A stretch of 64,000 nucleotides of DNA from Roseovarius arcticus (GTDB lineage Bacteria; Pseudomonadota; Alphaproteobacteria; Rhodobacterales; Rhodobacteraceae), in NCBI RefSeq assembly GCF_006125015.1, contig NZ_SZZN01000001.1:248001-312000 (forward strand), written 5' to 3'. The translations under genes were made by a program, and so were the position numbers. How positions within the stretch are numbered: the first letter of the stretch is position 1; the number at the start of each line of letters is the position of its first letter. Positions 54,292-64,000 of this stretch are shown here, one piece after another. A model generated the notes under the pieces. The model had not been told where the DNA came from and did not search any database. It saw only the letters and a program-made list of their open reading frames with translations.

Positions 54292-55746
54292 TTACTTCGC
54301 GGCGCCCGCATTGGCCTTCTTGCGATCTACCTTGTATTCCTCAGGGATCGGCATGCGGTTAAATGCGTCTAGCCCTGCGATTTTGTACGCCTCAGCAAGT
54401 GTTGGATAGTTGAACGTGTTCTGCACAAAGTAGTCCACCGTACCCTTTAAATTCAGCACAGCCTGAGCAATGTGAATCAGCTCTGTCGCGCCTTCGCCCA
54501 CAATTTGCACGCCTAAAACGCGGCGGGTTTTCAGCGAAAACAGCATTTTGAGCATGCCGTGCTCCAGCCCCATGATATGGCCGCGCGACGTCTCGCGGAA
54601 CCGCGCGACGCCGACCTCATAGGGGATGCCGCGCTCGTTCATTTCTTCTTCCGACATGCCGCATGTGCTGATTTCGGGCACTGAATAGATGCCATAGGGA
54701 AACCAAGGGCTTTCAGGCAAGGTCGGCGTTTCCAGCGCGTGACACGCCGCGATCCGCCCCTGTTGCAGCGAGGTAGACGCGAGGCTGGGATGGCCGATCA
54801 CGTCGCCTGCGGCATAGATATGCGGCACAGACGTCTGGTACGTTTTGTGATCAACCGCAAGCCGCCCGCGATGGTCAGCCTTCAGGCCCGCCTTGTCCAG
54901 GCCCAGACGGTCGGTCGCGCCCATACGCCCGGCAGCGAACAGCAGCATGTCAGACCGCACATGGCGCCCGTTCTCTAGCGTCACCTCAACATGGCGCCCG
55001 GCATCCTCGATGCTCTCAATCGGAGAGCCTAGGCGCAAGTCGACGCCATTCTCACGGATCTGATGGGTGAAATCGTCAATCAGCGCATGGTCAATGAAAT
55101 CCAAAAACGTCTCACGCGGCTCTATCAAGGTGACGCGCACGTCCAGCGCGGCGAACATGGTGGCGTATTCCACACCAATAACGCCCGCGCCAATCACCGT
55201 CAGGCTGCGCGGGATCGTCTCAAGCTTCAGAAACTCATCGCTATCCACAACCGTCGTGCCGTTGAATGGGCAACTATCGGGCCGATATGTCTTGGTTCCA
55301 GTGGCAATCAGGAACTTGTCTGCGGTCAGGCGCGTGGCTTGGCCTGCATCCACCTGCACTTCGAGCTCTTTCGGGCCGATAAATCTGGCGAGGCCGTGCA
55401 GGGTTTCCACATGGTTGCGGTTAAATTGATGCTCCAGCACATCGACCTCGTAGTCGACGGTCTTGTGCAGGCGGGCCTGGAGATCCTCGGCGCCGATGTC
55501 GTCCTTGACGCGGTAGGAGCGCCCGTAAAAGCTGCGCTCGCGCCAACCCGACAGGTTTAGCACCGTCTCGCGCAGCGTCTTGGACGGAATTGTGCCGGTA
55601 TGCGCCGACACACCGCCCAGACGATCCTTGCGGTCAATGACCAAAACGCGGCGCTTCAGCTTACCTGCCTGAATCGCGGCAGAGCGGCCTGAGGGGCCAG
55701 AGCCTATGACGATCAGGTCGAAATGGTCCAATAGTTCATCCTGCAT
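54292..55746 (-). CDS. sthA: Soluble (Si-specific) NAD(P)+ transhydrogenase
   Basis: A 484-residue flavoprotein. The FAD motif is LIVIGSGPSGRSAAIQAG. HTGTIPSKTLRE lacks the redox cysteines of lipoamide dehydrogenase, the hallmark of SthA. The NAD motif is VIGAGVIGVEYATMFAALDV, and the dimerisation domain ends with YPTLAEAYKIAGLDAFNR. It balances NADPH and NADH. It overlaps fghA by 11 bases, suggesting a link to NAD(P)H from formaldehyde oxidation. Confidence 0.93.
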   Translation of the reverse strand: MQDELLDHFDLIVIGSGPSGRSAAIQAGKLKRRVLVIDRKDRLGGVSAHTGTIPSKTLRETVLNLSGWRERSFYGRSYRVKDDIGAEDLQARLHKTVDYEVDVLEHQFNRNHVETLHGLARFIGPKELEVQVDAGQATRLTADKFLIATGTKTYRPDSCPFNGTTVVDSDEFLKLETIPRSLTVIGAGVIGVEYATMFAALDVRVTLIEPRETFLDFIDHALIDDFTHQIRENGVDLRLGSPIESIEDAGRHVEVTLENGRHVRSDMLLFAAGRMGATDRLGLDKAGLKADHRGRLAVDHKTYQTSVPHIYAAGDVIGHPSLASTSLQQGRIAACHALETPTLPESPWFPYGIYSVPEISTCGMSEEEMNERGIPYEVGVARFRETSRGHIMGLEHGMLKMLFSLKTRRVLGVQIVGEGATELIHIAQAVLNLKGTVDYFVQNTFNYPTLAEAYKIAGLDAFNRMPIPEEYKVDRKKANAGAAK

Positions 55747-56569
55747 AAAGCGCCTCGGCGTGGAAGGTCACGTGATCCTCCATGAAGGTGGAAATAAAGA
55801 AATAGCTGTGGTCATAGCCGGGCTGCATCCGGATGGTGGCCTGCTGGCGGCGCTTGGCGGCGGAATGGGCCAGTGTCTCGGGTCGAAGCAGGTCGAGGAA
55901 TTGATCATTTGTGCCAGTATCGACCAGAACGGGACCGTCAAATCCCTTTTCTGCCATCAGCAGGCTGGCATCGTGCGCGGCCCACTTGGCTTCATCATCG
56001 CCCAGATACCCTGACAACTGCTTGCGGCCCCAGTCGCTGGCGGTGGTGTTACAGATCGGTGAAAACGCCGAGACAGAGCGGAACCGGCCCGGCAATCCCA
56101 TCGCCAGCGTCAGCGCGCCGTGTCCGCCCATCGAGTGACCAGTGATGGCTTGGCGCTCCATATCGAGGCTGAATTCGGCGCCCAGCAGCGCGGGCAGATC
56201 ATCGGCGACATAGTCCCACATCTTGAAATCCTTGGCCCACGGCGCTTGAGTGGCATTCACATAGAACCCCGCGCCTTGGCCCATGTCGAACGCGTCATCA
56301 TCTGCCACGCCGTCACCGCGCGGCGAGGTATCGGGAAATACCAGCGCGATGCCCTGCTCGGCGGCCCAGCATTGTGCGCCAGCCTTGGTCATGGCGTTCT
56401 CATGCGTGCAGGTCAGGCCGGACAAAAACCACAAGACCGGCACGGGGCCATCGCGTGCCTCGGCGGGCAGGAAGAGGCCAAAGGTCATGTCCGTTCCTGT
56501 CGCCTTGGAGGCGTGCGAATAGACGCCTTGAACGCCCCCGAAACAGGTATTTTCGGATTTGATTTCCAT
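55736..56569 (-). CDS. fghA: S-formylglutathione hydrolase
   Basis: A 277-residue esterase-D family enzyme. The nucleophile elbow is GHSMGGHGAL, the acid lies in the VDTGTNDQF region, and the His in GYDHSYFF completes the triad. FLSGLTCTHEN forms the oxyanion hole. It releases formate and glutathione in formaldehyde detoxification. A matching glutathione-dependent formaldehyde dehydrogenase is not in the window. It is upstream of and overlapping sthA. Confidence 0.95.
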   Translation of the reverse strand: MEIKSENTCFGGVQGVYSHASKATGTDMTFGLFLPAEARDGPVPVLWFLSGLTCTHENAMTKAGAQCWAAEQGIALVFPDTSPRGDGVADDDAFDMGQGAGFYVNATQAPWAKDFKMWDYVADDLPALLGAEFSLDMERQAITGHSMGGHGALTLAMGLPGRFRSVSAFSPICNTTASDWGRKQLSGYLGDDEAKWAAHDASLLMAEKGFDGPVLVDTGTNDQFLDLLRPETLAHSAAKRRQQATIRMQPGYDHSYFFISTFMEDHVTFHAEALYAG

Positions 56570-56672
56570 AGCGTCGCTCCTCTTGGCCGGTGTTGTGTCA
56601 CGGGTATGCTTAACAGGCGGTTGATGGGTATGAAACGGATAAAAGGCGCGCCCTTTCGCGCGGCCCCGCTAC

Positions 56673-57605
56673 TTAAAACAGCCGCTGCACCCAGCCGATA
56701 ACCAGCGATACCGTCACGGCAGCCATGATTGTCGAGATTAGTATCGACGTGGATACCCGCTGCGGCGCGACGCCGTAATGCTGCGCCAGCATATAGACAT
56801 TGCCCGCAACCGGCAGGGACGCCGCCGCGATCATGACCGCCGCCGCGTAGGGCGCGACATCGAAGATGAGCAGCGCCGAAATGGCGACAGCAGCAGGATG
56901 CAGCACCAGTTTGCAAAAGCTGAGCCAGCCCGCCACATAAGGCCTCTCTGCAGATTTGCCCGCCAGCGATGCGCCAATGGCAAAGAGCGCGCCGGGCGTC
57001 GCGGCGCCGCCAAGGATGATTAGAAATTCGTTCACCGGGCCGGGGATCGGCAGCGCCAGACCCGACCATGTCAGACCGACAACGATAGAGACAATCATCG
57101 GGTTTTTCAGCAGGCCCAGCCCGACCGTGCCCAGCACCGCAGGCCGCATCCGCCCGTCGCGGGTCCCGGTGATTACGATCACGATCAGCGCGCCAAAGAC
57201 GATCAGATCGACTGCTAGCACCATCATAACGGGCGCGATCGCCGCCTCGCCCATCAGCATCGCCAGCATCGGGATACCCAGAAAGCCGACATTGCCAATC
57301 ACGACGCATTGCGCCTCAACCGCGGCCTCTTCGGCCGGGATGCCGCGCAGGTATGCCGCCACAGTGGCCAGCACATAGATCACCGCCGAGCCGCACAGAT
57401 AAGCCATCACGAAAGGCAGGTCGAACACCTCTCGCAAGCTAAGGTTGGCAGAGAATCGCAGCAGCATTGCCGATAGGGCAAAGTAGAAGACGAACTTGGT
57501 CAGCCACGCGGTCGCCGCTTCGGTGAAAAACCCGCTGCGCCCCGCGCCATACCCCAGCGCGATGATCATGAAAAAGGGCAGGGTTTGGATGAATATCGCG
57601 GCCAT
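56673..57605 (-). CDS. AEC family transporter (auxin efflux carrier-like)
   Basis: A 310-residue permease with about ten transmembrane helices in two five-helix repeats. The N-terminus is FIQTLPFFMIIALGYGAGRSGFF, and the second repeat begins near PMIVSIVVGLTWSGLALPIPG. Bacterial AEC carriers move dicarboxylates or other acids. The ATG at 57605 starts the first helix; longer frames add a polar stretch not typical of the family. Confidence 0.88.
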   Translation of the reverse strand: MAAIFIQTLPFFMIIALGYGAGRSGFFTEAATAWLTKFVFYFALSAMLLRFSANLSLREVFDLPFVMAYLCGSAVIYVLATVAAYLRGIPAEEAAVEAQCVVIGNVGFLGIPMLAMLMGEAAIAPVMMVLAVDLIVFGALIVIVITGTRDGRMRPAVLGTVGLGLLKNPMIVSIVVGLTWSGLALPIPGPVNEFLIILGGAATPGALFAIGASLAGKSAERPYVAGWLSFCKLVLHPAAVAISALLIFDVAPYAAAVMIAAASLPVAGNVYMLAQHYGVAPQRVSTSILISTIMAAVTVSLVIGWVQRLF

Positions 57606-57820
57606 GGCTCTGGATAGCAGGCCCGCCCGTAAGGTCAATTGCTCCTGCGGCGCCTGCGTACCCCAGGCTGGGCGCGATCCTAGCAGCTGATGTCGCGCGC
57701 GGCGCGCTACCGACTGGCGATATCGACATGACCGCGAACCAACTGGCCCAACTGCGTAAAATCTGCAACTGCCCCTTTTTCCAAATCAGATGGGCGCGCC
57801 CGGTTTCCCGAACGCGCCCG

Positions 57821-57844
57821 CATTTCTTCTTGCTTCAAATATCC
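57821..57844 (-). repeat. Dispersed post-gene element, copy 5
   Basis: The minus strand reads GGATATTTGAAGCAAGAAGA then AATG. It lies 36 bases after the valS stop, in the same direction as valS. A GGGCGCG/CGCGCCC hairpin (57792-57819) follows it. Confidence 0.6.
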
Positions 57845-57879
57845 CCGCGCGGCGCGCTCCCGCCCGTGCCGCGCGCGCG

Positions 57880-60800
57880 TCAGCCCAGTTCAGCCAGCCG
57901 TGCCAATGCAGCGCGCAAAGCCTGTGCCTCTTCTTCGCGCAGCGCCAGGTTTTCGCGGGCTTCCTCGACCACCTCATCAGGGGCTGAGGCGACAAACTTG
58001 GGGTTGTTCACGCGTCCTTTCAGGCCGCCGATTTCCTTTTCCAGCTTGCCCAGCGTTTTTTCCAGCCGTGCTTTTTCCTCGCCCACGTCGATAATGTCGG
58101 CAAGTGGCAGGCCAAAGATGCCGCCCTCAACAGCGACAGTTGCGCAGCCTTTGGGGAAGGCATCGACGTGCTCAAGGCTCTCGATGCGCGCCAGCCGCTT
58201 GATCATCACCTCGTTGCGATCCCATGCCGCGCGGCCCGCATCATCCAGCGATGTGGCCAGTAGCGGTATTTTCAATCCGGCGGGCACGTGCATCTGCGCC
58301 CGCGCGCTGCGCACCGCCTCGATCAAGGAAATCACCCAGTTCATCTCGCGGTCCGCGGCGGGATCGACGGCCTCGTTGCCATATTCCGGCCAGTCAGTGT
58401 GGATCAACATTTTTTGCCGCGTACCCAGATTGGCCCACAATTCTTCGGTGACGAAGGGCATCATGGGGTGCAAGAGGATCAGGCACTGGTCGATGACCCA
58501 TGCCATCGTCTCGCGGCTCTCAGCCTTCACGGCGTCCGATCCGTCCATCAGCAGCGGCTTGGAAAACTCCACATACCAGTCGCACACCTTGCCCCAGACA
58601 AAGATATAGAGCGCGTTCGCCGCATCGTTGAAGCGGTAGTTGCTGAGTGCCGCGTCGACTTCAGCGCGGACCTTGGCCGTCTCGCCCACGATCCAGCGGT
58701 TCACCGTCTCATTCGGGGTGGGGACGGTATCTACCGAATACCTTTCGCCCAATGCCGCTGGTGTCGCGCCGTTCATTTCCGCGAAACGCGCGGCATTCCA
58801 CAGCTTCGTGCCGAAATTGCGATAGCCTGCGACGCGGCTGCTCGACAGCTTCAGATCGCGCCCCATCGCGGCCATCGCCGTCAAGGTGAAGCGCACGGCA
58901 TCGGTGCCGTATTCGTCGATCAACTCCAATGGATCCAGTACGTTGCCCAGTGATTTCGACATCTTCTTGCCGCTCTCGTCGCGCACCAGCGCGTGGACAT
59001 AGACATGGCCGAATGGCTTTTGCCCCGTCACTGCGTATTGCATCATCATCATCCGGGCGACCCAGAAAAAGATGATGTCAAAGCCGGTGATCAGCGTTGA
59101 TGTTGGGAAATACTTCTGCAATTCAGGCGTTTGCTCGGGCCAGCCTAGCGTGCCAATGGGCCACAGGCCTGACGAAAACCAAGTGTCCAGCACGTCGGGA
59201 TCGCGCCAGACAGGATAGACCAGCGTCGTGGGGTCCTGAGTTGCCACATATTCCGCGAGGCTCTCGCCCAAGAGGTGCATCGCGGCCTCGCGAGTGTCCA
59301 CCTCGACGAGGCGCGCGTGGTTCAGCGGTGTCGGCAAAGCTGCCAGCACATCGTCGAACTTATCCGCCAGCCCATCAAAGCTGGGCGCTGCATGATAACG
59401 GTCGCTGCCGGGCGCCATTGACTGGTCCCACAGCAACCGCTGCATTTCGACCAGATCCAGCGCGCCGTCGCCCTCGTCATCCCGAAACGCGCCGCGCTCC
59501 AGGTCGAGGCCATACCATACCGGGATCTGATGCCCCCACCACAGCTGGCGCGAAATGCACCACGGCTCGATATTTTCCAGCCAGTGGAAATACACTTTGC
59601 GATCGGATTCGGGCATTATCGTCACTTCGCCCGAGCGTACGGCATCTATCGCTGGCTGCACGATCTGCGCGGTGTCGACAAACCACTGGTCGGTCAGCAT
59701 CGGTTCGATCACCACTTTGGAGCGGTCGCCAAAGGGCTGCACGATCTGCTTGGCCTCGACCAGCGGAACCAGCGTATCCTCGCGCGCCTCGCCGCCCTCT
59801 TCGGGTGCGAGCGGTGCCATGGCAGCCTTGCCCAGACGCGGATCATGCGCCTGCGTCATAACGGCAAGGCCTTCGGCGGTAATCTCGGCAATCACGCGTT
59901 CGCGGGCTTCCATCCGGTCCAGTCCGCGCAGATGATCCGGCACGAGGTTGATCGTATCGACCTCCGCCTCGCCTAGCTCGCGCTCTCCCTTGGCTACGTC
60001 CATCGCGATGCTTGCGGCCTCGGCATAGGGCGCGCCGTCGCTACGCATTTGTGCACGCGTGTCCATCAGGCGGTAGCAGGGGATGCCGCCACGCTTGGCG
60101 ACTGCATAATCGTTGAAATCATGCGCACCTGTGATCTTAACCGCACCCGAGCCGAACGCAGGATCAGGGTATTCATCCGTGATAATGGGGATCAGGCGGC
60201 GATGCTCTTTTGGCCCCACGGGGATTTCGCACAGTTTGCCAACGATTGCCGAATACCGCGCGTCCGAAGGGTGCACTGCAACTGCGCCGTCGCCCAGCAT
60301 CGTCTCGGGCCGCGTCGTCGCGATTGCGATGTAATCGCGCGTCTCGCGAAGCGTGACGTTGCCGTCTTCGTCCTTCTCGACGTATTCGTAAGTCGCGCCG
60401 CCCGCGAGGGGGTACTTGAAGTGCCACATATGCCCTGCGATATCGACATTCTCGACCTCCAGATCGGAAATCGCTGTCTCGAAATGCGGGTCCCAGTTGA
60501 CCAGTCGCTTGCCGCGATAAATCATCCCCTTGTCGTACATATCGACAAAGACCTTGATGACGGCATCGTGGAAGTTGCCTTCCTCACCCTCGGGGGCCGA
60601 CGGGGCGCCGGACATGGTGAACGCCTCGCGCGACCAGTCGCAGGAGGCGCCGAGGCGCTTGAGCTGGCCGATGATCGTCTCGCGAGACTTGATCTTTTGC
60701 TGCCAGACGCGGCGCTCGAATGCCTCGCGGCCCATCTCTACACGCGTCGGCTCTCCATTGGCGGCCATGTCCCGTTCCGTCACCATCTGGGTGGCGATGC

Positions 60801-61059
60801 CCGCATGATCCGTTCCCGGCTGCCATAGCGTGTCAAACCCGCGCATCCTGTGCCAGCGAACTAATATGTCCTGCAGCGTATTGTTGAACGCATGGCCCAT
60901 ATGCAGGCTGCCGGTGACGTTCGGTGGCGGGATCATGATGCTGAACGGCTCGGCGCCATCGCGGGCATTTGCGCCCGCCTTGAAGGCGCCTGATGCCTCC
61001 CACGCCTCATATAGCCGCTGCTCGGCCTCGGCCGCATCGAATGTCTTTTCCATCGCCAT
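57880..61059 (-). CDS. valS: Valyl-tRNA synthetase
   Basis: A 1059-residue class Ia synthetase. The HIGH motif appears as [15 protein letters not shown], and KMSKS as [13 protein letters not shown]. The editing domain (CP1) spans about residues 200-480 and the anticodon-binding domain about 760-900. The C-terminal coiled coil ([24 protein letters not shown]) is characteristic of ValRS. AAGGAG precedes the ATG at 61059. It is divergent from the zinc transporter gene. Confidence 0.97.
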   Translation of the reverse strand: MAMEKTFDAAEAEQRLYEAWEASGAFKAGANARDGAEPFSIMIPPPNVTGSLHMGHAFNNTLQDILVRWHRMRGFDTLWQPGTDHAGIATQMVTERDMAANGEPTRVEMGREAFERRVWQQKIKSRETIIGQLKRLGASCDWSREAFTMSGAPSAPEGEEGNFHDAVIKVFVDMYDKGMIYRGKRLVNWDPHFETAISDLEVENVDIAGHMWHFKYPLAGGATYEYVEKDEDGNVTLRETRDYIAIATTRPETMLGDGAVAVHPSDARYSAIVGKLCEIPVGPKEHRRLIPIITDEYPDPAFGSGAVKITGAHDFNDYAVAKRGGIPCYRLMDTRAQMRSDGAPYAEAASIAMDVAKGERELGEAEVDTINLVPDHLRGLDRMEARERVIAEITAEGLAVMTQAHDPRLGKAAMAPLAPEEGGEAREDTLVPLVEAKQIVQPFGDRSKVVIEPMLTDQWFVDTAQIVQPAIDAVRSGEVTIMPESDRKVYFHWLENIEPWCISRQLWWGHQIPVWYGLDLERGAFRDDEGDGALDLVEMQRLLWDQSMAPGSDRYHAAPSFDGLADKFDDVLAALPTPLNHARLVEVDTREAAMHLLGESLAEYVATQDPTTLVYPVWRDPDVLDTWFSSGLWPIGTLGWPEQTPELQKYFPTSTLITGFDIIFFWVARMMMMQYAVTGQKPFGHVYVHALVRDESGKKMSKSLGNVLDPLELIDEYGTDAVRFTLTAMAAMGRDLKLSSSRVAGYRNFGTKLWNAARFAEMNGATPAALGERYSVDTVPTPNETVNRWIVGETAKVRAEVDAALSNYRFNDAANALYIFVWGKVCDWYVEFSKPLLMDGSDAVKAESRETMAWVIDQCLILLHPMMPFVTEELWANLGTRQKMLIHTDWPEYGNEAVDPAADREMNWVISLIEAVRSARAQMHVPAGLKIPLLATSLDDAGRAAWDRNEVMIKRLARIESLEHVDAFPKGCATVAVEGGIFGLPLADIIDVGEEKARLEKTLGKLEKEIGGLKGRVNNPKFVASAPDEVVEEARENLALREEEAQALRAALARLAELG

Positions 61060-61190
61060 GGGAACGCTCCTTATCCTTGGCTTGTGGCTTAGCCAATTCG
61101 GCGCCCGAGGGAAAGCGCCGCTTGCAAATCAGGGCTGGCCACGCGCGCGCCGCTATCGTCCTATAGCGCCGCGCCTAGTGGGAGAAGACG

Positions 61191-62162
61191 ATGCACGAAA
61201 TGACTGCGATTTTGCTGGATGGGCAGGGCGGCGCCCGCCCGATATCGCCCGATGCCGCCAAGGACCAGATATTGCCCGAAGGCGCAGTTCTGTGGGTGCA
61301 TGTGCACCAATCGCCCGGCGAGGACGGCGCGTGGCTGAATGCATTTGGCGGCGACAGCATTGTCGCAAGCGCCCTCATGGCCGAAGAAACGCGGCCGCGC
61401 TGCACGCTCTATCAGGGCGGCGTCCTGATGAACCTGCGAGGGGTTAATCTGGAGCCGGGCGAGGACCCCGAGGATATGGTCAGCCTGCGCATCTGGGCCG
61501 GACAAGCCCGCATCATCACGCTGTCGCGCCGCCCGGTGCGGGCCGCGCTTGACCTGCTCGCGCATTGCGAGGGCGGCACAGGCCCCGCCAGCGCGTCTGA
61601 GCTGATCGCGCAGCTTGCATTGCGTCTCGCCGACCGGGCAGAGCCTGTGGTGGCTGACCTGAACGAGCGGATTGACGATCTGGAGGATGCGGTCGAGACT
61701 AGCAGAGGCGTGCCGCCACGGCGCGAGTTGGCCGAAATCCGGCGCGTGTCGATCCAACTGCGGCGCTACATGTTTCCGCAGCGCGACGCGCTCAGCACAC
61801 TAGAAATTGAGCCGCTGCCGTGGATCGGCCCTGCGCAGCGCAGTGCCCTGCGCGAGGCGACGGAGCGGGTGACGCGGCTGGCCGAGGAGTTGGACGCGAT
61901 CCGCGACCGGGCGCAGGTGGTCCACGATCACATCATGGACGCACGCGCCGAGGCGATGAACCGTCAGATGTTGCTTTTGTCGGTTGTCACGGCCGTGTTC
62001 CTGCCGCTCGGCCTGATCACTGGCCTGCTAGGAATAAATGTCGGTGGAATGCCGGGGGCGGCGTCGCCCTATGCGTTCTGGATTGTCTGCGCCCTGCTGG
62101 TTGTTTTGGGCGCTGTGCTACTTGGGGTTTTCGGCCGCCTTGGCTGGCTGATGCGCCGCTAA
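61191..62162 (+). CDS. CorA-family zinc transporter (ZntB-like)
   Basis: A 323-residue protein. The cytoplasmic N-terminal domain with long helices (VADLNERIDDLEDAVETSRG) is followed by two C-terminal membrane helices. The pore signature is GINVGGMPG rather than the GMN of magnesium CorA, which points to the ZntB branch. The member's transport direction is not decided by sequence. Its stop overlaps that of the converging ycjF gene (CTAA). Confidence 0.85.
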   Translation: MHEMTAILLDGQGGARPISPDAAKDQILPEGAVLWVHVHQSPGEDGAWLNAFGGDSIVASALMAEETRPRCTLYQGGVLMNLRGVNLEPGEDPEDMVSLRIWAGQARIITLSRRPVRAALDLLAHCEGGTGPASASELIAQLALRLADRAEPVVADLNERIDDLEDAVETSRGVPPRRELAEIRRVSIQLRRYMFPQRDALSTLEIEPLPWIGPAQRSALREATERVTRLAEELDAIRDRAQVVHDHIMDARAEAMNRQMLLLSVVTAVFLPLGLITGLLGINVGGMPGAASPYAFWIVCALLVVLGAVLLGVFGRLGWLMRR

Positions 62163-63160
62163 CTGGGGAACAGTCCGCTCAGCGCAGTGGCCACAATGCG
62201 CCGCACCTTGGGCCGCTTGCCTGCCGAGAATGGCAGCGGGCGGCAGACCTCCATCGCGGCGACGCCAACGCGGGCGGTCAACGCGCCGTTCACGACCCCC
62301 TCGCCAAAGCGGCGCGAGATTTTGGACAGCAGGCTGCCGCCAGCGACCGAGCTGATGACATCGTCGCCCACCGCTACCGCGCCGGTTGCCACCAGATGCG
62401 TCATTACGGCGCGTGTCAGGCGCAAGCTGCCCAGCGTGCCTGAGCGGCCGCCATAAACCTCGGCGATGCGTCTGATCATGCGGATGTTCGCGGTCAGCGC
62501 GACCACCACGTCGGCCAGGGCTAGTGGCACCAGCGCGGTGACGGCAGCGACTTGGCGCGCGGCGGCCTCCACCTCGCGCAGGGCGGCGCTGTCGAGGGGG
62601 ACCAGCAACTCGGCCTCAGCGAGGGCTAGCAGGGTAGCGGCATCGAACTGATCGCCGCGCTGCTCGGCCAGCCGCGTGCGCCCCCAGCTGGTATCTTCGC
62701 GGGCGGCATAAAGCTGGACCAGATTATCCGTTAGTGCGCGGGCGGCGGGCAGGTCGTTATCCGCCAGAGCCATATCCGCCCTGCGGTGCAGTGCATCAAT
62801 GCGGCCCAGCCTCGCAAAAGCGGCGATTTCGCGCAAGGCAATGGCGATCAGCACCAAGATCAGCGCGCCAATCATGCCCATCACGGCATAACCCAGCAGT
62901 GGCACGCGAGCGATTAGACCGGTGGCAAAATCCCACGCGGCAAGCGATATGGCAAAGGTCAGGAGGGCGCCTACGAGGCCCCAGAAAATGCGCGCCAGTT
63001 TTGACGGACGGCGCGTGGCCAGCACCGCCGCGGTCTGCATCGCGCGGCCCTGCGGGACGGATGCCTCCAGCTCGGGCACGGGCGCTGCCTCGGACGGGGC
63101 GGCCTTTGGCACGCTGTCGTCCAAGTCAAAGAGGATGGGACCTTTGCGGGGACTACTCAT
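62159..63160 (-). CDS. YcjF family membrane protein (TIGR01620/DUF697)
   Basis: A 333-residue protein. A polar N-terminus is followed by two membrane segments (GLVGALLTFAISLAAWDFATG and LLGYAVMGMIGALILVLIAIAL), then a helical DUF697 domain ending in SRRFGEGVVNGALTARVGVAAMEVCRPLPF, a family landmark. It pairs with the GTPase-like YcjX, encoded upstream. Stress-linked function is inferred from E. coli. The start at 63160 overlaps the GNAT gene by 8 bases. Confidence 0.88.
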   Translation of the reverse strand: MSSPRKGPILFDLDDSVPKAAPSEAAPVPELEASVPQGRAMQTAAVLATRRPSKLARIFWGLVGALLTFAISLAAWDFATGLIARVPLLGYAVMGMIGALILVLIAIALREIAAFARLGRIDALHRRADMALADNDLPAARALTDNLVQLYAAREDTSWGRTRLAEQRGDQFDAATLLALAEAELLVPLDSAALREVEAAARQVAAVTALVPLALADVVVALTANIRMIRRIAEVYGGRSGTLGSLRLTRAVMTHLVATGAVAVGDDVISSVAGGSLLSKISRRFGEGVVNGALTARVGVAAMEVCRPLPFSAGKRPKVRRIVATALSGLFPS

Positions 63161-63614
63161 CAGAGGTTCTCCTGTCGGGGTGCCAGAGCATTTGTATGTC
63201 CGGTAGCGCCTCGTCATTGCCTGCACCGATGCCGCGCGCTCCCTCGGCGAAGCCCTGCGCGCTGTAAAAGGCGCGCGCGCTCTCGTTTGCCTCGGCCACC
63301 CACAGCTCTAACTGGGGCGCATCGCGTTTGGCATCATTGAGTAGAGTGCGGCCCAGCCCGCGCCTCTGTGCGCGTGGATGTACATAAAGTGCATGAACCC
63401 GCGCCCCGTCCCGCGCGATAAACGCGGCAGGCCCGCGCGCGTCGTGCAGCACCCGTACCCAGCCGCGCCGCGTGATCTGGGCCATGACGCGCAGATCGGT
63501 GCGATAGGGCCGCACGCGGGGCAGCCACGGACTGCGCCGGGCAAAGCCCCAGAGGATAGCGGTCATCTGCGGCACATGCCACAAACGCGCGCGATTAGGA
63601 TTGGCGGCCCTCAC
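63153..63614 (-). CDS. GNAT family N-acetyltransferase
   Basis: A 153-residue acetyltransferase. Motif A is ALYVHPRAQRRGLGRTLLNDAK, with RRGLG binding acetyl-CoA, and the C-terminal LWVAEANESARAFYSAQGF is motif B. The probable start is GTG at 63614, overlapping the ycjX stop as GTGA; an ATG at 63566 would remove the first strand. It is lodged between ycjX and ycjF and coupled to both. The substrate is unknown. Confidence 0.82.
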   Translation of the reverse strand: MRAANPNRARLWHVPQMTAILWGFARRSPWLPRVRPYRTDLRVMAQITRRGWVRVLHDARGPAAFIARDGARVHALYVHPRAQRRGLGRTLLNDAKRDAPQLELWVAEANESARAFYSAQGFAEGARGIGAGNDEALPDIQMLWHPDRRTSDE

Positions 63615-64000
63615 AGGCGGTCCCCGATCAGGAACTGCGCCGCGCGGTCCAGCCTGATATGCGGTGGGCCCATACCGGGCTTTAGCGCCAGCGGGGCAGG
63701 GGCGAACTTCATGATCTGGTAGTCCTGATCCAACCACGCCTCATGCCCCTGACGCGCCGCTGCGATCAGCGATGCGGGGCTATCGGGCAGCGCACCGGGA
63801 TAGAACGCAGCCTGCTTGCCCGCGCTACCGTCAGCGTTCAGCAGCGTGCCGCGTACGCAGCCCAGCGTTTCGCCGTCATGTTCGCGCGTCTCCTCAACGG
63901 TGGCGCGAAGGGAGGCCAGCGCGATGGACGACGTTTCGGCCCCTTGGAAATCGGCACGTGCACGCGCCTCGCCGGTCAGCGCCTCCATAAACGCGGTCAG
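63611..64000 (-). CDS. YcjX family GTPase-like protein, C-terminal part (cut by window edge)
   Basis: The last 129 codons of a gene that continues past the window. The C-terminus LPHIRLDRALEFLIGDRL-type block is present here as PHIRLDRAAQFLIGDRL, with CVRGTLLNADGSAGKQAAFYPGALPD before it, which fits the YcjX/DUF463 family. The P-loop lies outside the window. Its stop overlaps the GNAT gene. Confidence 0.85.
   Translation of the reverse strand: MTAFMEALTGEARARADFQGAETSSIALASLRATVEETREHDGETLGCVRGTLLNADGSAGKQAAFYPGALPDSPASLIAAARQGHEAWLDQDYQIMKFAPAPLALKPGMGPPHIRLDRAAQFLIGDRL

Noticed and set aside
1..64000. tRNA, rRNA, CRISPR array, insertion sequence or prophage genes
   Set aside because: None of their hallmarks (cloverleaf arms, regularly spaced repeats, transposase or phage motifs) were seen by eye; a covariance-model or profile scan was not possible.

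Overview
The window reads as chromosomal DNA of a marine alphaproteobacterium of the Rhodobacterales (Roseobacter group). This is inferred from the high GC over most of its length, the L-malyl-CoA lyase, a COQ9-type protein, a TRAP transporter, the N-acetyl-D-glutamate racemase pair (DgcA/DgcN), Liv-type ABC genes and the ycjX/ycjF pair. No rRNA, tRNA, CRISPR array, insertion sequence or phage gene was recognised.

Layout. 1-9.1 kb is visibly less GC-rich and looks accessory: two methyltransferases, HtpX, an SDR enzyme divergent from a LysR regulator, a serine hydrolase, an FAD monooxygenase, and the frameshifted C-terminal remnant of a Stf0-type sulfotransferase. 9.1-13.8 kb is a compact cassette of a cysteine-synthase-like enzyme, a DUF4242 protein and a PLP decarboxylase, divergent from a winged-helix/TPR regulator. 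14-17.9 kb holds polysaccharide export and glycan genes with gpsA. 17.9-23.1 kb is a complete branched-chain amino-acid/amide-type ABC transporter (livFGMH plus a Tat-exported binding protein). A paralogous binding protein without a signal peptide follows (23.5-24.8 kb), then an alanine/glycine:cation symporter with a universal stress protein, and a divergent aspartoacylase-type deacylase (27.2-28.3 kb). A near-identical 16-bp element recurs in the intergenic regions of this block and suggests one regulon.

29.2-32.2 kb is a full DctQ-DctM-DctP TRAP transporter. 32.6-36 kb has COQ9, a quinone oxidoreductase and a membrane-anchored sialidase-fold protein with a partner membrane protein. 36-40.2 kb is an RND efflux pump and its adaptor. 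40.4-44.3 kb has rplT-rpmI, pyruvate kinase, N-formylglutamate amidohydrolase, a tautomerase-family isomerase and a DUF1244 protein. 44.4-47.3 kb is a dgcN-dgcA-D-amino-acid-transaminase operon for D-glutamate/D-amino-acid use, divergent from L-malyl-CoA lyase (47.6 kb).

48.7-64 kb: an MFS carrier; an operon of YaiI, DMT permease, HAD hydrolase and alpha/beta hydrolase; an exported protein with a degenerate HD-type metal-site pattern; fghA-sthA; an AEC carrier; valS; a ZntB-type transporter; and ycjF, a GNAT gene and the truncated 3' end of ycjX at the window edge.

The most notable non-coding signal is a dispersed roughly 24-bp element (GAKTATTT-N-CAAGAWGAA) present five times, each time just downstream of a stop codon and in the same orientation as the gene it follows.
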